This document shows positions 32,481-41,435 of a stretch of DNA of 64,000 bases, piece by piece. This DNA comes from SMWC01 sp045561055 (GTDB taxonomy: Bacteria > Pseudomonadota > Gammaproteobacteria > Steroidobacterales > Rariloculaceae), in contig JBJKYL010000017.1 of NCBI GenBank assembly GCA_045561055.1, positions 62,001 through 126,000 of the forward strand, read 5' to 3'. How positions within the stretch are numbered: position 1 is the first letter of the stretch; each line of letters starts with the position of its first letter. The notes below the pieces were generated by a model. It was given only the letters and a program-made list of their open reading frames with translations. It ran no database searches and was not told the DNA's origin. A program made the position numbers and the translations under genes.

Positions 32481-34286
32481 GTGGGATTGTTTGCTACGTT
32501 TTTAGCTGGATTGGCGGCTTGCTCGACACCGCCTCCGGCGTCGTCACTTTCGATCAGGTTCGCTCCTAAGCAATTCCAGTTCACCTGGGATCTTGTTACT
32601 GACGCAGACTACTATCGACTGCTGTTTAGTAGCGATGGTTCAGGCAGCTTTACGCAGCTGGGAGACAATTTCTCTGCTGGAGTGTCTGGTACGACTGTTT
32701 CTGTCTCGGTGCATCTTTATCCGTGGGAAAGCGCTAAATACGTTCTAGAAGTCTGTAACGTAGATGGCTGTTCGCGTTCTGCCGAGATCAGCCCATTGGA
32801 CGGTTTGCTAGATACAATTGGTTACGTAAAGGCTTCAAACTCAGACGTCGATGATCAGTTTGCTGGTGGTAGTGTTATCTATGGGTTATCTGCGGCCATA
32901 AGCAGGGACGGAGACACAATGGCAGTATCTTCGATTTTCGAAGACAGTGCAGCAATAGGGATCAATGGAGATCAGAGTGATAATTCGGCGCTAGATGCAG
33001 GAGCGGCCTATATTTTTCAACGTCGCGATAACGGGTGGATACAACAGGCCTATGTTAAGGCATCTAACACCGACTCCAACGATCAGTTCGGTTATTCCCT
33101 TGCTCTCAGCGGTGACGGTAACACGCTCGCTGTGGGCGCTAATCTAGAAGCAAGTAGCGCAAACGGTATTAATGGAAATGAGACTGATAACTCGGCTTTG
33201 GGTGCTGGTGCGGTCTATATTTTCTCTCGAAACAATGATTCCTGGGGACAGCAAGCCTATGTGAAGGCCTCTAATAGTGAAGGCGGGGATGTATTCGGTT
33301 ATCAAGTCGCCTTGAGCTTCGACGGTAACACGCTCGCTGTAACAGCTCAGGGTGAAGATAGCGCGGCTCCCGGAATTAATTTAGACGAAGAGAACAACGA
33401 TGCGGGAGGTGCTGGAGCGGCATATATATTTAAGCGCGCCGGTAGCGATTGGATACAAGAGGCATATCTGAAGGCAGCGAATACCGAGGGTAACGATCTT
33501 TTTGGTAGTTCAGTCGCAATGAGCGATGACGGTAATACCGTTGCCGTGGGCGCACTTGATGAGGATGGTGGTGAACAAATCGTAAATGGTGATTCGTCAG
33601 ATAACTCCGAGCGCGGCTCTGGGGCGGCTTATGTTTTTGTCCGCGACGGAAACCAGTGGTTACAGCAAGGTTATATTAAGGGTTTCAATACGGAATCAGC
33701 CGATGCGTTTGGTGCTGCAATTTCCTTAAGTGCTGACGGCAATACGCTTGCTGTGGGATCCCCAGATGAGAATAACTCTGCGAGCGGTGCGAATGCCGAG
33801 CGAGGACATCGCGTTGGGTACCATCAGCGAAATTCTTTTTCCTATGGTTCAGTACATGTTTTTTTCAGGCAGGACGGGTCGTGGGAGCAGCAGAGTTATA
33901 TTAAGCCATCTCACTTGGGACAGTTTGATCAATTTGGTACGCGTGTAGCTTTGAGTGGAGACGGTAATGTGCTGGCGGTAGGTGTTCCTTTAGAGGATAG
34001 CCCGGTTTCAGGCTTAACGGGTACTAGAGATGATGATCAAGCAGATGGTAGCGAATTTGGTGCCGTTTACGTATATACGCGTGCAGATGGTGTGTGGTCC
34101 GATTCGAGTTATGTGAAAGCACCAAATGCTGGTGTTTACGATGAATTTGGCTCCATCGTTGCGCTTGATGGTGATGGATCAACGATGATTGTTGGGTCTC
34201 GCTTTGAAGATTCTGCTGCGATTGGCGTAAATGGCGATCAGATGAACGAAGAGTCTAGAGATGCGGGAGCACTCTATATTTATTAG
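32481..34286 (+). CDS. FG-GAP repeat lipoprotein (start disrupted by poly-A frameshift)
   Basis: Large exported repeat protein. The downstream frame can only begin at GTG 32481, but the true start is probably the ATG at 32447, which is joined in frame if one A is removed from the tract. Then the signal ends in a lipobox LAAC. A fibronectin-III-like segment of about 90 residues follows (FQFTWDLVTDADYYRLLFSS), then seven repeats of about 64 residues beginning YVKASN..D.FG and containing DGNTLAVGA..E, with the calcium-loop-like D.N..D pattern of FG-GAP blades. The fold suggests a seven-bladed propeller on the outer surface. Role unknown; adhesion or ligand binding is a guess. Confidence 0.8.
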   Translation: MGLFATFLAGLAACSTPPPASSLSIRFAPKQFQFTWDLVTDADYYRLLFSSDGSGSFTQLGDNFSAGVSGTTVSVSVHLYPWESAKYVLEVCNVDGCSRSAEISPLDGLLDTIGYVKASNSDVDDQFAGGSVIYGLSAAISRDGDTMAVSSIFEDSAAIGINGDQSDNSALDAGAAYIFQRRDNGWIQQAYVKASNTDSNDQFGYSLALSGDGNTLAVGANLEASSANGINGNETDNSALGAGAVYIFSRNNDSWGQQAYVKASNSEGGDVFGYQVALSFDGNTLAVTAQGEDSAAPGINLDEENNDAGGAGAAYIFKRAGSDWIQEAYLKAANTEGNDLFGSSVAMSDDGNTVAVGALDEDGGEQIVNGDSSDNSERGSGAAYVFVRDGNQWLQQGYIKGFNTESADAFGAAISLSADGNTLAVGSPDENNSASGANAERGHRVGYHQRNSFSYGSVHVFFRQDGSWEQQSYIKPSHLGQFDQFGTRVALSGDGNVLAVGVPLEDSPVSGLTGTRDDDQADGSEFGAVYVYTRADGVWSDSSYVKAPNAGVYDEFGSIVALDGDGSTMIVGSRFEDSAAIGVNGDQMNEESRDAGALYIY

Positions 34287-34493
34287 TTGATTGGTAGCAT
34301 CTATGATTATTGTCGGGGAGCGGGAGCAGCTATCTCCGTTCCGGAGCATATTAAAAAACAAAATATCCCTATACATCAGTTGATTACAAAGTAGTCATCA
34401 TATCGGCATTGATTGAGCCTTTGCTATATGGTTTAGCCCCAGACTGTTACACTTCCTTAGTTATTAGGTAAGTCGTATTGTTCTGCATGCTTC

Positions 34494-34853
34494 ATGCACT
34501 CGGGCTGGATGTATATGCGAAAACAGGGAGAGACTCGACCGATTATTATCCGCTACACTGTTGCGTGTATTGGTGCAGTATCAATAACGATTGCTTTAAT
34601 CCTGTTTATGAACGATTTGATTAATCGTTTTTTTGAGCGAGAGGCTATTCAGTATTTTGCAATCACTAATTTTATTCCCGCGCCCGACCTTGGGCGACAG
34701 TTACCACAAGCGCCTCCGGCGCCAGCTGCAGTACCTAATGCCCCGCAGCTTGAATATGCGATAGAGGAGGCTGTTGTGCTTGAGGTGCCCGTCGTTGAGG
34801 TAGATCAATCGTTGCCTGCTACGGAACAGAGGTTAAATCTCGACGAACAATGA
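34494..34853 (+). CDS. single-helix membrane protein with Pro-rich tail (TonB N-terminus-like)
   Basis: 119 residues, or 113 from ATG 34512. One membrane helix (TVACIGAVSITIALILFM), then NRFFEREAIQYFAITNFIPA and a Pro/Ala-rich, acidic periplasmic tail. The first half looks like the N-terminal anchor and spacer of TonB-type energy transducers, but the C-terminal TonB domain that touches outer-membrane receptors is missing. It is either a truncated TonB or an unrelated anchor. It converges with the cupin gene with 23 bases between. No TonB-dependent receptor is in the window. Confidence 0.45.
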   Translation: MHSGWMYMRKQGETRPIIIRYTVACIGAVSITIALILFMNDLINRFFEREAIQYFAITNFIPAPDLGRQLPQAPPAPAAVPNAPQLEYAIEEAVVLEVPVVEVDQSLPATEQRLNLDEQ

Positions 34854-34876
34854 TTACATAGGTTTTGCGGCTCCAA

Positions 34877-35395
34877 TCACGGCAGTAGATTACCTTCAGC
34901 ATCGAGCTGCAGTCCTGTATCGCGGGCTCGAGACAGTACAGACTGTGCCCAGTCGACCCGCCCAGCATCGTCACCGCCGAGAATCGCCATGAGGTAGGCG
35001 TGTTCGTTACTGATGTTTCGAAATCCACGCATTACGCCTACCGGTACCGATACCAGATCCATTGGTGCGAGTTCGGTTTCGCCGTCACCCTCGTCACCCC
35101 AGTAGACAATCCAATGGCCAGTTAAAGCGACGAATACCTCGACGGTGAGGTGCGAGTGAAGTGCAGCTCCCTTCCCAGGTTCGGCCCCTATGTAAGTAAC
35201 GTTGAATCCTTCAACGGCAGTTACAGCTGGTTCGAGCATTGGGTCTTCCGTAACGCCACGGCCAATCACATTATAAATATCGCGGACATGCTCGGGGATT
35301 CGTGTATCTACAAAAGCTTGCGGACTAGCTTGGAGCTCACTGAAACGCGCGGTACGTAACTCCATTTGCTCTATGAGTGTTGAGGTGATTGGCAT
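34877..35395 (-). CDS. cupin-domain protein
   Basis: 172 residues from ATG 35395, or 176 from ATG 35407. A single cupin fold: GKGAALHSHLTVEVFVALTG contains the G(X)5HXH(X)3-4E metal motif with a His pair and Glu, and the second motif is weaker (VPVGVMRGFRNIS). No signal peptide, so probably cytoplasmic, unlike most neighbours. Cupins of this size are often dioxygenases or isomerases, or sensors; the substrate cannot be named. It points away from the NHL gene at 35575. Confidence 0.75.
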   Translation of the reverse strand: MPITSTLIEQMELRTARFSELQASPQAFVDTRIPEHVRDIYNVIGRGVTEDPMLEPAVTAVEGFNVTYIGAEPGKGAALHSHLTVEVFVALTGHWIVYWGDEGDGETELAPMDLVSVPVGVMRGFRNISNEHAYLMAILGGDDAGRVDWAQSVLSRARDTGLQLDAEGNLLP

Positions 35396-35574
35396 TGTGG
35401 CCCCCATTGTTTTGTAGATAGCATGATTATACTGTGTGCCGCTATATAGACAGGGGCACAATTTGTATAAATCCGTCCCGAGACGATTAAAGGGAGCGCG
35501 CCTTGCTTAGTGATTTTTTATAATTGTGAGTAATATCAGAGGGATTACTTACCGCTATCAGGAGATGAGAATTT

Positions 35575-36855
35575 ATGTTCAATAAAATTATGAAACGAGC
35601 TACGGTTTTGAGCCTCCTACTCTGCGCTATACCGACTATTTTTCTCACAAGTAATAGGGTAATAGCGCAGTCAAGTCTTGCTTACTATAGCGATCCTACT
35701 TGGCCACAGCTGCTTCCTAATAATTGGAAGGTAGGTGGTATTACTGGTCTTGCGATTGACGGCGAAGATAATATTTGGGTGCTTAATCGGCCGAATGACC
35801 TGGCAGACATGGAGCTTCATGCTGAGCTAACACCACCGATTTCTGAATGCTGCGTCAGAGCGCCATCGATGATCCATCTCGATAAATCGGGAAACGTTAT
35901 TGGATCTTTCGACGCGCCTCAGGGGCATGGAATGGATGTCGATGATGACGGTTTCGTCTATATAGGGCAGGACACAGTCCGTAAATATGATTCACGAACG
36001 GGCGAATTAGTTGCTGAGCTAGAGCGAACACCTGAGCGAGAGGGAGGTGGCCGAGTAGGGTTACCTCCTCTAGTTCCACGAGTGCCCGGCAAAGGTACGC
36101 TCGAGCATGCTGATGTCTTCATGCCGTCGGTACCAAACGATCCAGCAGAAGTTGCCGCGCGAGCCGCAGCAGCAGCTGTTTTTCGCGAGAAATACCCACC
36201 TGAGACCCCGATAATTGTTGGCGGAATAGAGGAGATTCGGATTGTCGAAGTGGATAATGAAATGTACGTTACTGACAATTACCTCGGTGGACGAGTGTTG
36301 GTTTTCGATCTAGACACGTTTGTATTCAAACGCGGCTGGGGGGCATATGGTAGGTCGCTAGCCGAGATCAGTATTAATAGTGGAGATCATACCTACTCGC
36401 CCAATGGTCCTATGCCTAGGGATTTTGTGGGACACCTTACTGTTAATATTTCTAACGACGGTCTAGTCTACGCTGCGGATCGTAGAGCCAATCGAATTCA
36501 TGTGACCACAAAGGGCGGCCAGTTTCTAAAGGAGTTCGTTCTCGCGCCGAGTACGGGTGGAGGTGGTTCTACTGGGGGTGTTGCGTTCTCTCCGGATATA
36601 GAGCAGCGTTATCTTTACATCTCGGATCGTATGAACGGAAAGGTTTGGTTCCTGAACCGAAATGACGGTGAGGTAGTAGGGTCGGTAGGAAGTATGGGAG
36701 AGAATGGAGGCCAGTTTTTTGGTCTCCACATGATTGCGGTAGATTCTCAGGGATTTATCTATACTGGGGAGGTCGATTCTTTCCGCGTTCAGCGATTTGT
36801 CCCGGGCGATAGTCGCCGAGGAACCTTGCTTCAGCGATTAGCCGAGATACAGTAA
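35575..36855 (+). CDS. secreted NHL/6-bladed propeller-like protein
   Basis: 426 residues, start ATG 35575 with AGGAG about ten bases upstream. Signal peptide to about residue 35 (IAQ). Propeller strands are visible: GLAIDGEDNIWVLNRP, VDDDGFVYIGQD, VYAADRRANRIHVTTKGG, YLYISDRMNGKVWFLNRNDG and VDSQGFIYTGEVDSFRVQRF. It includes a Pro/Ala-rich insert around residues 165-215 and Cys pairs near 90. It is distant from the NHL protein at 29401 but of the same type. Stands alone; function unknown. Confidence 0.78.
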   Translation: MFNKIMKRATVLSLLLCAIPTIFLTSNRVIAQSSLAYYSDPTWPQLLPNNWKVGGITGLAIDGEDNIWVLNRPNDLADMELHAELTPPISECCVRAPSMIHLDKSGNVIGSFDAPQGHGMDVDDDGFVYIGQDTVRKYDSRTGELVAELERTPEREGGGRVGLPPLVPRVPGKGTLEHADVFMPSVPNDPAEVAARAAAAAVFREKYPPETPIIVGGIEEIRIVEVDNEMYVTDNYLGGRVLVFDLDTFVFKRGWGAYGRSLAEISINSGDHTYSPNGPMPRDFVGHLTVNISNDGLVYAADRRANRIHVTTKGGQFLKEFVLAPSTGGGGSTGGVAFSPDIEQRYLYISDRMNGKVWFLNRNDGEVVGSVGSMGENGGQFFGLHMIAVDSQGFIYTGEVDSFRVQRFVPGDSRRGTLLQRLAEIQ

Positions 36856-37077
36856 TTGTAGATAATGGTGACTCGAGTCTGGGGTGGGTGTGACGATCTC
36901 CATGACGTATTGTGTTTAAGCAGCTTTACGCCTAGCCTTGCGACGGGTAAGCGGCATTTCAGCAATTGGCTTATCATTTTCTCGATGAGACTGTACGTAA
37001 TTGCTGGCTGTATTACTCGGGATATAATCTGATCTGAATACTCGAAACTACACTCGACTTCACCTCAGGAAGAAAAC

Positions 37078-37884
37078 ATGACGAAGACTAAAATTCTTAC
37101 GTTCTCGTATTTGCTCATAACTTCAGTTTCGCCGCTAGCGTTCGCCCAGCATGGCCTAGAAGGCGCGACTCCGATGACGTTTTTCGTGACAAGTAAGCCA
37201 ATCGGTGACGGTGGTAATCTCGGTGGATTGACCGGTGCTGATGTACATTGCCAGGCGCTTGCTGAAAATGTGGGTGCTGGTGGCCGGACATGGCAGGCTT
37301 ATCTCAGTACACAGGCACGGCCTGGCGTACCGGCGGTCAATGCACGCGATCGGATTGGCACGGGGCCGTGGCATAACTTCGAGGGTGTAATGATCGCCCG
37401 AGATGTTGCTCATCTCCACGGCGATACGATCGAGCTTGCACGACTAGGTAATAACCTGACGAAGCGGACAGGGCTTACCGAGAAAGGCCAGATAGTTCCT
37501 GGACTGAACGATTATAAGGACTCGGAGGTTGCCGCGCGCGCTACTGCAGCTGCTCAAGGTAACGAGTGGGAGTACCCTAGGTTAACTTTTTATAGTAACC
37601 GTCACGAGGTTCTGACGGGTTCGCAGCTTGACGGTACGGCTTACCCACCGGAGCTCGACTACACTTGCGATAATTGGACGAGTAATCAAGATCCTGACTT
37701 CGAAAGTAACGGACGAAGAATGGGAGCCTTCACGGGTAAACCAAATGCCCAGATTGGCTTTCCGGATCGCAATGGGGGCGGGGACGGTTCGTGGAACTCA
37801 TCTCACGGTACACGTGGCTGTAGTCAGACGGCATTAGCGATGACCCACGGTGTGGGTATGTATTATTGTTTTGCTATTAATTGA
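37078..37884 (+). CDS. secreted lectin-fold-like protein, copy 1
   Basis: 268 residues with a signal peptide (ends PLAFAQ). The core begins TFFVTSKPIGDGGNLGGLTG and continues ADVHCQALAENVGAGGRTWQ, then RDRIGTGPWHN, LTGSQLDG, CDNWTSN and GCSQTAL, with a final YYCFAIN. The pattern G.NLGGL.GAD..CQ and the closing WNSSHG...C...YCF resembles the C-type-lectin/endostatin fold (DUF1554-like), where Cys pairs staple the fold. I am moderately sure of the fold and do not know the ligand. A strong AGGAAG lies before the ATG. The next gene is a paralogue. Confidence 0.65.
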   Translation: MTKTKILTFSYLLITSVSPLAFAQHGLEGATPMTFFVTSKPIGDGGNLGGLTGADVHCQALAENVGAGGRTWQAYLSTQARPGVPAVNARDRIGTGPWHNFEGVMIARDVAHLHGDTIELARLGNNLTKRTGLTEKGQIVPGLNDYKDSEVAARATAAAQGNEWEYPRLTFYSNRHEVLTGSQLDGTAYPPELDYTCDNWTSNQDPDFESNGRRMGAFTGKPNAQIGFPDRNGGGDGSWNSSHGTRGCSQTALAMTHGVGMYYCFAIN

Positions 37885-37892
37885 GAACAGAT

Positions 37893-38612
37893 ATGAAAAA
37901 AACACTTATGTGTACCGCACTCTTTCTAGCTGTTTTGAGTACTAGTTCTGCGCAAGATCCAGGGCTACCGGATTCGGAAGATATTCCTTCGAGTCACATG
38001 ACGTTTTTCGTTACTAGTGAACCAATTGGTGACGGAGGTAATCTGGGTGGCCTGGAGGGTGCGGATGCACATTGCCAATCGCTAGCTGCTACGGTTGGCG
38101 CAGGTGACAAGACTTGGCGTGCCTACCTAAGCACGCAGGCGCGTCCCGGGCGGCCGGCGGTTAATGCACGGGATCGTATAGGGGACGGGCCTTGGTACCA
38201 TTCCAAAGCAAAGCTTCTCGACTATCTGCAGCGCCGGCTTAATCGGCCGCTCATTAAATCAGAAATACATGGTGACACTCTGGCAGAAGCACAGCGTGGT
38301 AGTAATATGACTAAAGAGTTCGCTTTAACCGAGCACGGGGAAATCGTCAACGGAATTGGTGATCCTTTGCCAACCCGCCACGATATATTGACTGGTTCTC
38401 AGCCCGATGGGCGGGCATTTGCGGATGATGTAGACCGCACATGTAACAACTGGACTAGTAATAGTGATGGTTCGGCTCAAGTAGGTCATTCTGATCGGGT
38501 GGGGAATGGCAATATGTCATGGAATTCCTCGCATGGGACCACCGGTTGTAGTCAGGAAGAATTGGTTAGTTGGGGTGGTGTCGGGCTATTCTATTGTTTT
38601 GCGGTTGATTGA
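37893..38612 (+). CDS. secreted lectin-fold-like protein, copy 2
   Basis: 239 residues from ATG 37893, nine bases after the previous stop. Sec signal ends STSSAQ. The sequence matches copy 1 almost block for block (TFFVTSEPIGDGGNLGGLEG, YLSTQARPG.PAVNARDRIG, LTGSQPDG, CNNWTSN, WNSSHGTTGCSQ, FYCFAVD) but lacks a central insert of about 25 residues. A recent tandem duplication. Adjacent transcription suggests the two act together or as variants. Fold as for copy 1. Confidence 0.66.
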   Translation: MKKTLMCTALFLAVLSTSSAQDPGLPDSEDIPSSHMTFFVTSEPIGDGGNLGGLEGADAHCQSLAATVGAGDKTWRAYLSTQARPGRPAVNARDRIGDGPWYHSKAKLLDYLQRRLNRPLIKSEIHGDTLAEAQRGSNMTKEFALTEHGEIVNGIGDPLPTRHDILTGSQPDGRAFADDVDRTCNNWTSNSDGSAQVGHSDRVGNGNMSWNSSHGTTGCSQEELVSWGGVGLFYCFAVD

Positions 38613-38803
38613 CATTAACACTTCGGTGGAAACGGGAAGATGTTGTTTAGCCTAAAGATGATGTTTCAAAAGATCATGAAGAGGCATAGACATTCAACCA
38701 AAATCGACCGTTTTTAAGTATTGCAGGTCTAAGCCTGGTATATTCTGCTAGATGTGGAGTCTGAATTCGAAGGTCTGAAATAGTGTTCACATTGGAGGAA
38801 GAA

Positions 38804-39514
38804 ATGAAGCACAGAATGTGGCCTACCATCCTGTCTTCTTTAGCCGGAACTATGATTTTGTGGTATGCGGGAGGCATCGGAGCTCAACCGGTTTTGGCTA
38901 CTGGATCAGATGTAGATGTCACCGAAGAGGGGCTTCATCGGGTAGACCCCTCGCTTATGGAGGCTGCTTGGGTGAGGCCAGATCTGGATCTCTCTGACTA
39001 CACTAGGATTTTGTTGATGCCCGGCGCTGTCCAATTTCGAGAAGTTCCAGAAAAAATTTACGATGCGCGTACTAGTATAGGGATATCAGAATTTCCGGTC
39101 CCCGAAGACAGACAAAAATGGCTTAGAGAGGTGTGGAGCGAAGCTGTTGAAGAAAGTTTCGCTCAAGAGTCTTATGACCGTCACTACGATGTAGGGTCAG
39201 ATGTGCTCGTGGTCCAAGCATTTCTTGTCGATGTTGTTTCTCACATTCCTCCTAAAATTGCTGGCAGTCAGTACACCTTCGTCCAGGATCCTTGGGAGTC
39301 CTATGTGGTTCTAGAGTTAAGGGATGCTACGACCACACAACTGGTAGCACGAACCATCGATCGGCGATACGCGGAAGGTCTTATAGATATAGAAACGATA
39401 TGGATGAGAACTGCGAATTTGGTAGAGCGTTGGGCAGAGGTGCCGGCTGTTCGCCTTGATCAGCTAGCCGATCTTGGAGAGGGAGGCCGTAGTACACCGC
39501 CCTGGGCACGATAA
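38804..39514 (+). CDS. exported DUF3313-like protein
   Basis: 236 residues, start ATG 38804 with GGAGGAAG upstream; an in-frame GTG at 38783 is weaker. Signal peptide ends around IGAQP; no lipobox Cys. The order Y.RILLMPGAVQF, W.REVWSEAVEESF, DVLVVQAFLVDVVSHIPP and LELRDATTTQLVARTIDRRY matches the DUF3313 pattern of strands and helices that I recall from small periplasmic lipoproteins. Function unknown. It lies between the lectin-like pair and the Cys-nucleophile hydrolase. Confidence 0.6.
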   Translation: MKHRMWPTILSSLAGTMILWYAGGIGAQPVLATGSDVDVTEEGLHRVDPSLMEAAWVRPDLDLSDYTRILLMPGAVQFREVPEKIYDARTSIGISEFPVPEDRQKWLREVWSEAVEESFAQESYDRHYDVGSDVLVVQAFLVDVVSHIPPKIAGSQYTFVQDPWESYVVLELRDATTTQLVARTIDRRYAEGLIDIETIWMRTANLVERWAEVPAVRLDQLADLGEGGRSTPPWAR

Positions 39515-39570
39515 TTTTTAGTTTGGGGTCTCCTAGAGCATTTTGTGCCTGATAACGAGCCGACACTCGA

Positions 39571-39672
39571 CTCGATAGACGTACCATACTGGTGACGGGA
39601 GCAGCCGCTTCAGCCGTCGCCGCCACCCCGATGGCGTTAACACAACAATCTACAGAACAAGAGGAAAGTAGT
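39571..39672 (+). other. Tat-signal-like reading frame without start codon, in frame with next gene
   Basis: Reading backwards in the frame of the next gene, codons from 39571 give DRRTILVTGAAASAVAATPM, a textbook twin-arginine signal (RRxxL-type pattern, Ala-rich h-region), but the codon before it is CTC and a TAA lies at 39553. No ribosome binding site precedes it. A GTG at 39592 is inside the h-region and would lose the arginines. This looks like a Tat leader that has lost its start. Confidence 0.5.
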
Positions 39673-40428
39673 ATGTCGTTTTACGAAAATGGCGACGTTC
39701 GTATCCACTATGAGGACACGGGCACAGGTTTCCCACTATTACTTATCGCTGGTGGAGGATTGAACTCTGTTTTAACCAATATTGTCGAAAGTTCCCCTTT
39801 TAACGCCATCGATGAGTTCGGAGCTGCATACCGCTGTATTTCGATGGATCTTCGCAATGCTAACGGGGGCCACTCTTCCGGCCCACTTGTAATCGACCGA
39901 CCCTGGGATGCACACACCGATGATCACCTTGGTTTGATGGATCATCTAGGCATCGATCAGTTCATGGTGATGGGTTTCTGTATTGGCGGTCCGTTCATAT
40001 GGAATCTTTTAGAGAGAGCGCCGGATCGGGTAACTGCTGCGGTCATAGTGCAGCCCGTCGGTTTCGATCCAGATAGGCCTGACTTCATGTACGAAATTTC
40101 CATGAATGGTTGGGGACCAGATCTGGTCGCACGTAGGCCAGAGATTACGATGCCGATGGTCGATGCATTCTTAACCGAGATGTTTCTTACTAATGCTGAC
40201 TTTGTATTCACCGTAGACCGTAATTTTGTGCGCTCCTGCGAAACTCCGATATTGGTTCTTCCCGATGACTCTCCGCCGCATCCCTATGCGCCAGCTATGG
40301 AGTCCGCACATCTAGCGCCGAACGCACAAGTCAGCCTATTTCCGTGGAAGGATCCAGCCGAACGAATTCCTCTAGTAGTACGCCATGTGCGCTCATTCTT
40401 GCGGGCACATCTACCGGTAATTGACTGA
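39673..40428 (+). CDS. alpha/beta-hydrolase with Cys nucleophile
   Basis: 251 residues from ATG 39673, with GAGGAAAG upstream, beginning MSFYENGDVRIHYEDTG, which is the usual start of this family. The nucleophile elbow is GFCIGG with Cys103 in place of Ser, as in dienelactone-hydrolase-like enzymes. Earlier motifs are LLLIAGGGLNS and SMDLRNANGGHS, which form the oxyanion region. The catalytic acid and His are not certain; HARSFLR-like strands near the C-terminus may supply the His. No signal in this form, though a decayed Tat leader precedes it. Substrate unknown. Confidence 0.75.
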   Translation: MSFYENGDVRIHYEDTGTGFPLLLIAGGGLNSVLTNIVESSPFNAIDEFGAAYRCISMDLRNANGGHSSGPLVIDRPWDAHTDDHLGLMDHLGIDQFMVMGFCIGGPFIWNLLERAPDRVTAAVIVQPVGFDPDRPDFMYEISMNGWGPDLVARRPEITMPMVDAFLTEMFLTNADFVFTVDRNFVRSCETPILVLPDDSPPHPYAPAMESAHLAPNAQVSLFPWKDPAERIPLVVRHVRSFLRAHLPVID

Positions 40429-40617
40429 TAGGTCGTAACGGTAATAATTCTATATCGATACATTATAAGTTGTTCACGAGACGTAGCCCGGTTATACGCA
40501 TCATTGCTTCAGAAAAGAGTGGATATTCGAGTGGTAGTGCACTATAGAGGCTAACCTAATAATTGTCGTATTCGGATATCGATATTTTTAACGGGATGAC
40601 GGAAGAGGAGCCTGCTA

Positions 40618-41328
40618 ATGGAACGGATGTTTTATGGATGTTTTTGGAAGATAGCGCTTTTATTGTTTACTGGGTTCTCTCTGCAGCTACAAGCGCAGAA
40701 CCTTCCCAATCCCGAACGTTTTGAAAGCGCTATCCTACAGTTCGAAGCACTAGATAGAATCAATCCGCCGCCGAAGGACGCGATTGTACTAACTGGAAGT
40801 TCAAGTATTGCCCGCTGGAACGAGCAATCTCACGCTGCTCTTGCTCCGTTAACAGTGATACCGAGAGGGTTTGGTGGCAGCATTATGAATGATGTGCTTC
40901 ATTATTTAGACCGCGTCGCTCTAACTTATGAGCCACGTGCAATTTTGATTTATGAGGGTGATAACGATACTGATAGCCGTAATTCACTCCCCGTGGATAT
41001 GATACTTGGTCATCTTGAACAAATTATCAGCAACATCCACGACGCATTGCCCGAAACGAGAATTTACGTCATGTCCGTTAAACCGAGTATTCTCCGTAAA
41101 GGAGTATGGTCGAACGCACAGAAGGTTAATATTGGTTACCAAGCTATCGCGCATAACGATCCTCTAGTTTATTACGTCGATGTGGCAACGCCTTTCCTAG
41201 ATCCAGAAGGTAACGTCATGATGGATATTTTTGTGGACGACGGTCTCCACCTCAACAATCTGGGTAATTCTATCTGGGGGTCTGTTATCAAGGGCGCCTT
41301 AATGCCAATGGAAGCGAGACATGAGTAA
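40618..41328 (+). CDS. secreted SGNH/GDSL hydrolase
   Basis: 236 residues; ATG 40618 has GAGGAG upstream. A Sec signal ends around LQAQ (residue 25). The SGNH blocks are LTGSSSIARW (block I, catalytic Ser62), GGSIMND (block II), YEGDNDTDS (block III, GxND) and DDGLHLNNLGN with Asp208 and His211. This set supports an esterase or acetyl-xylan/platelet-activating-factor-like acylhydrolase acting in the periplasm. Substrate cannot be inferred. Monocistronic by its surroundings. Confidence 0.84.
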   Translation: MERMFYGCFWKIALLLFTGFSLQLQAQNLPNPERFESAILQFEALDRINPPPKDAIVLTGSSSIARWNEQSHAALAPLTVIPRGFGGSIMNDVLHYLDRVALTYEPRAILIYEGDNDTDSRNSLPVDMILGHLEQIISNIHDALPETRIYVMSVKPSILRKGVWSNAQKVNIGYQAIAHNDPLVYYVDVATPFLDPEGNVMMDIFVDDGLHLNNLGNSIWGSVIKGALMPMEARHE

Positions 41329-41435
41329 ATAGGGATTGTCTTGGCATTGTTAGTTATAAAGCGGCAAGGTCCGGTCGACCGGTTGAACTAAGCGAGAACG
41401 TTTTGTTGTCCGAGGTAGGTTGAGTGCTAGTCAGC

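Noticed and set aside
32820..34286. Direct repeats of about 190 bases, considered as a DNA repeat or CRISPR-like array
   Set aside because: They are the codons of the seven FG-GAP protein repeats, diverged at DNA level, with no spacer structure.
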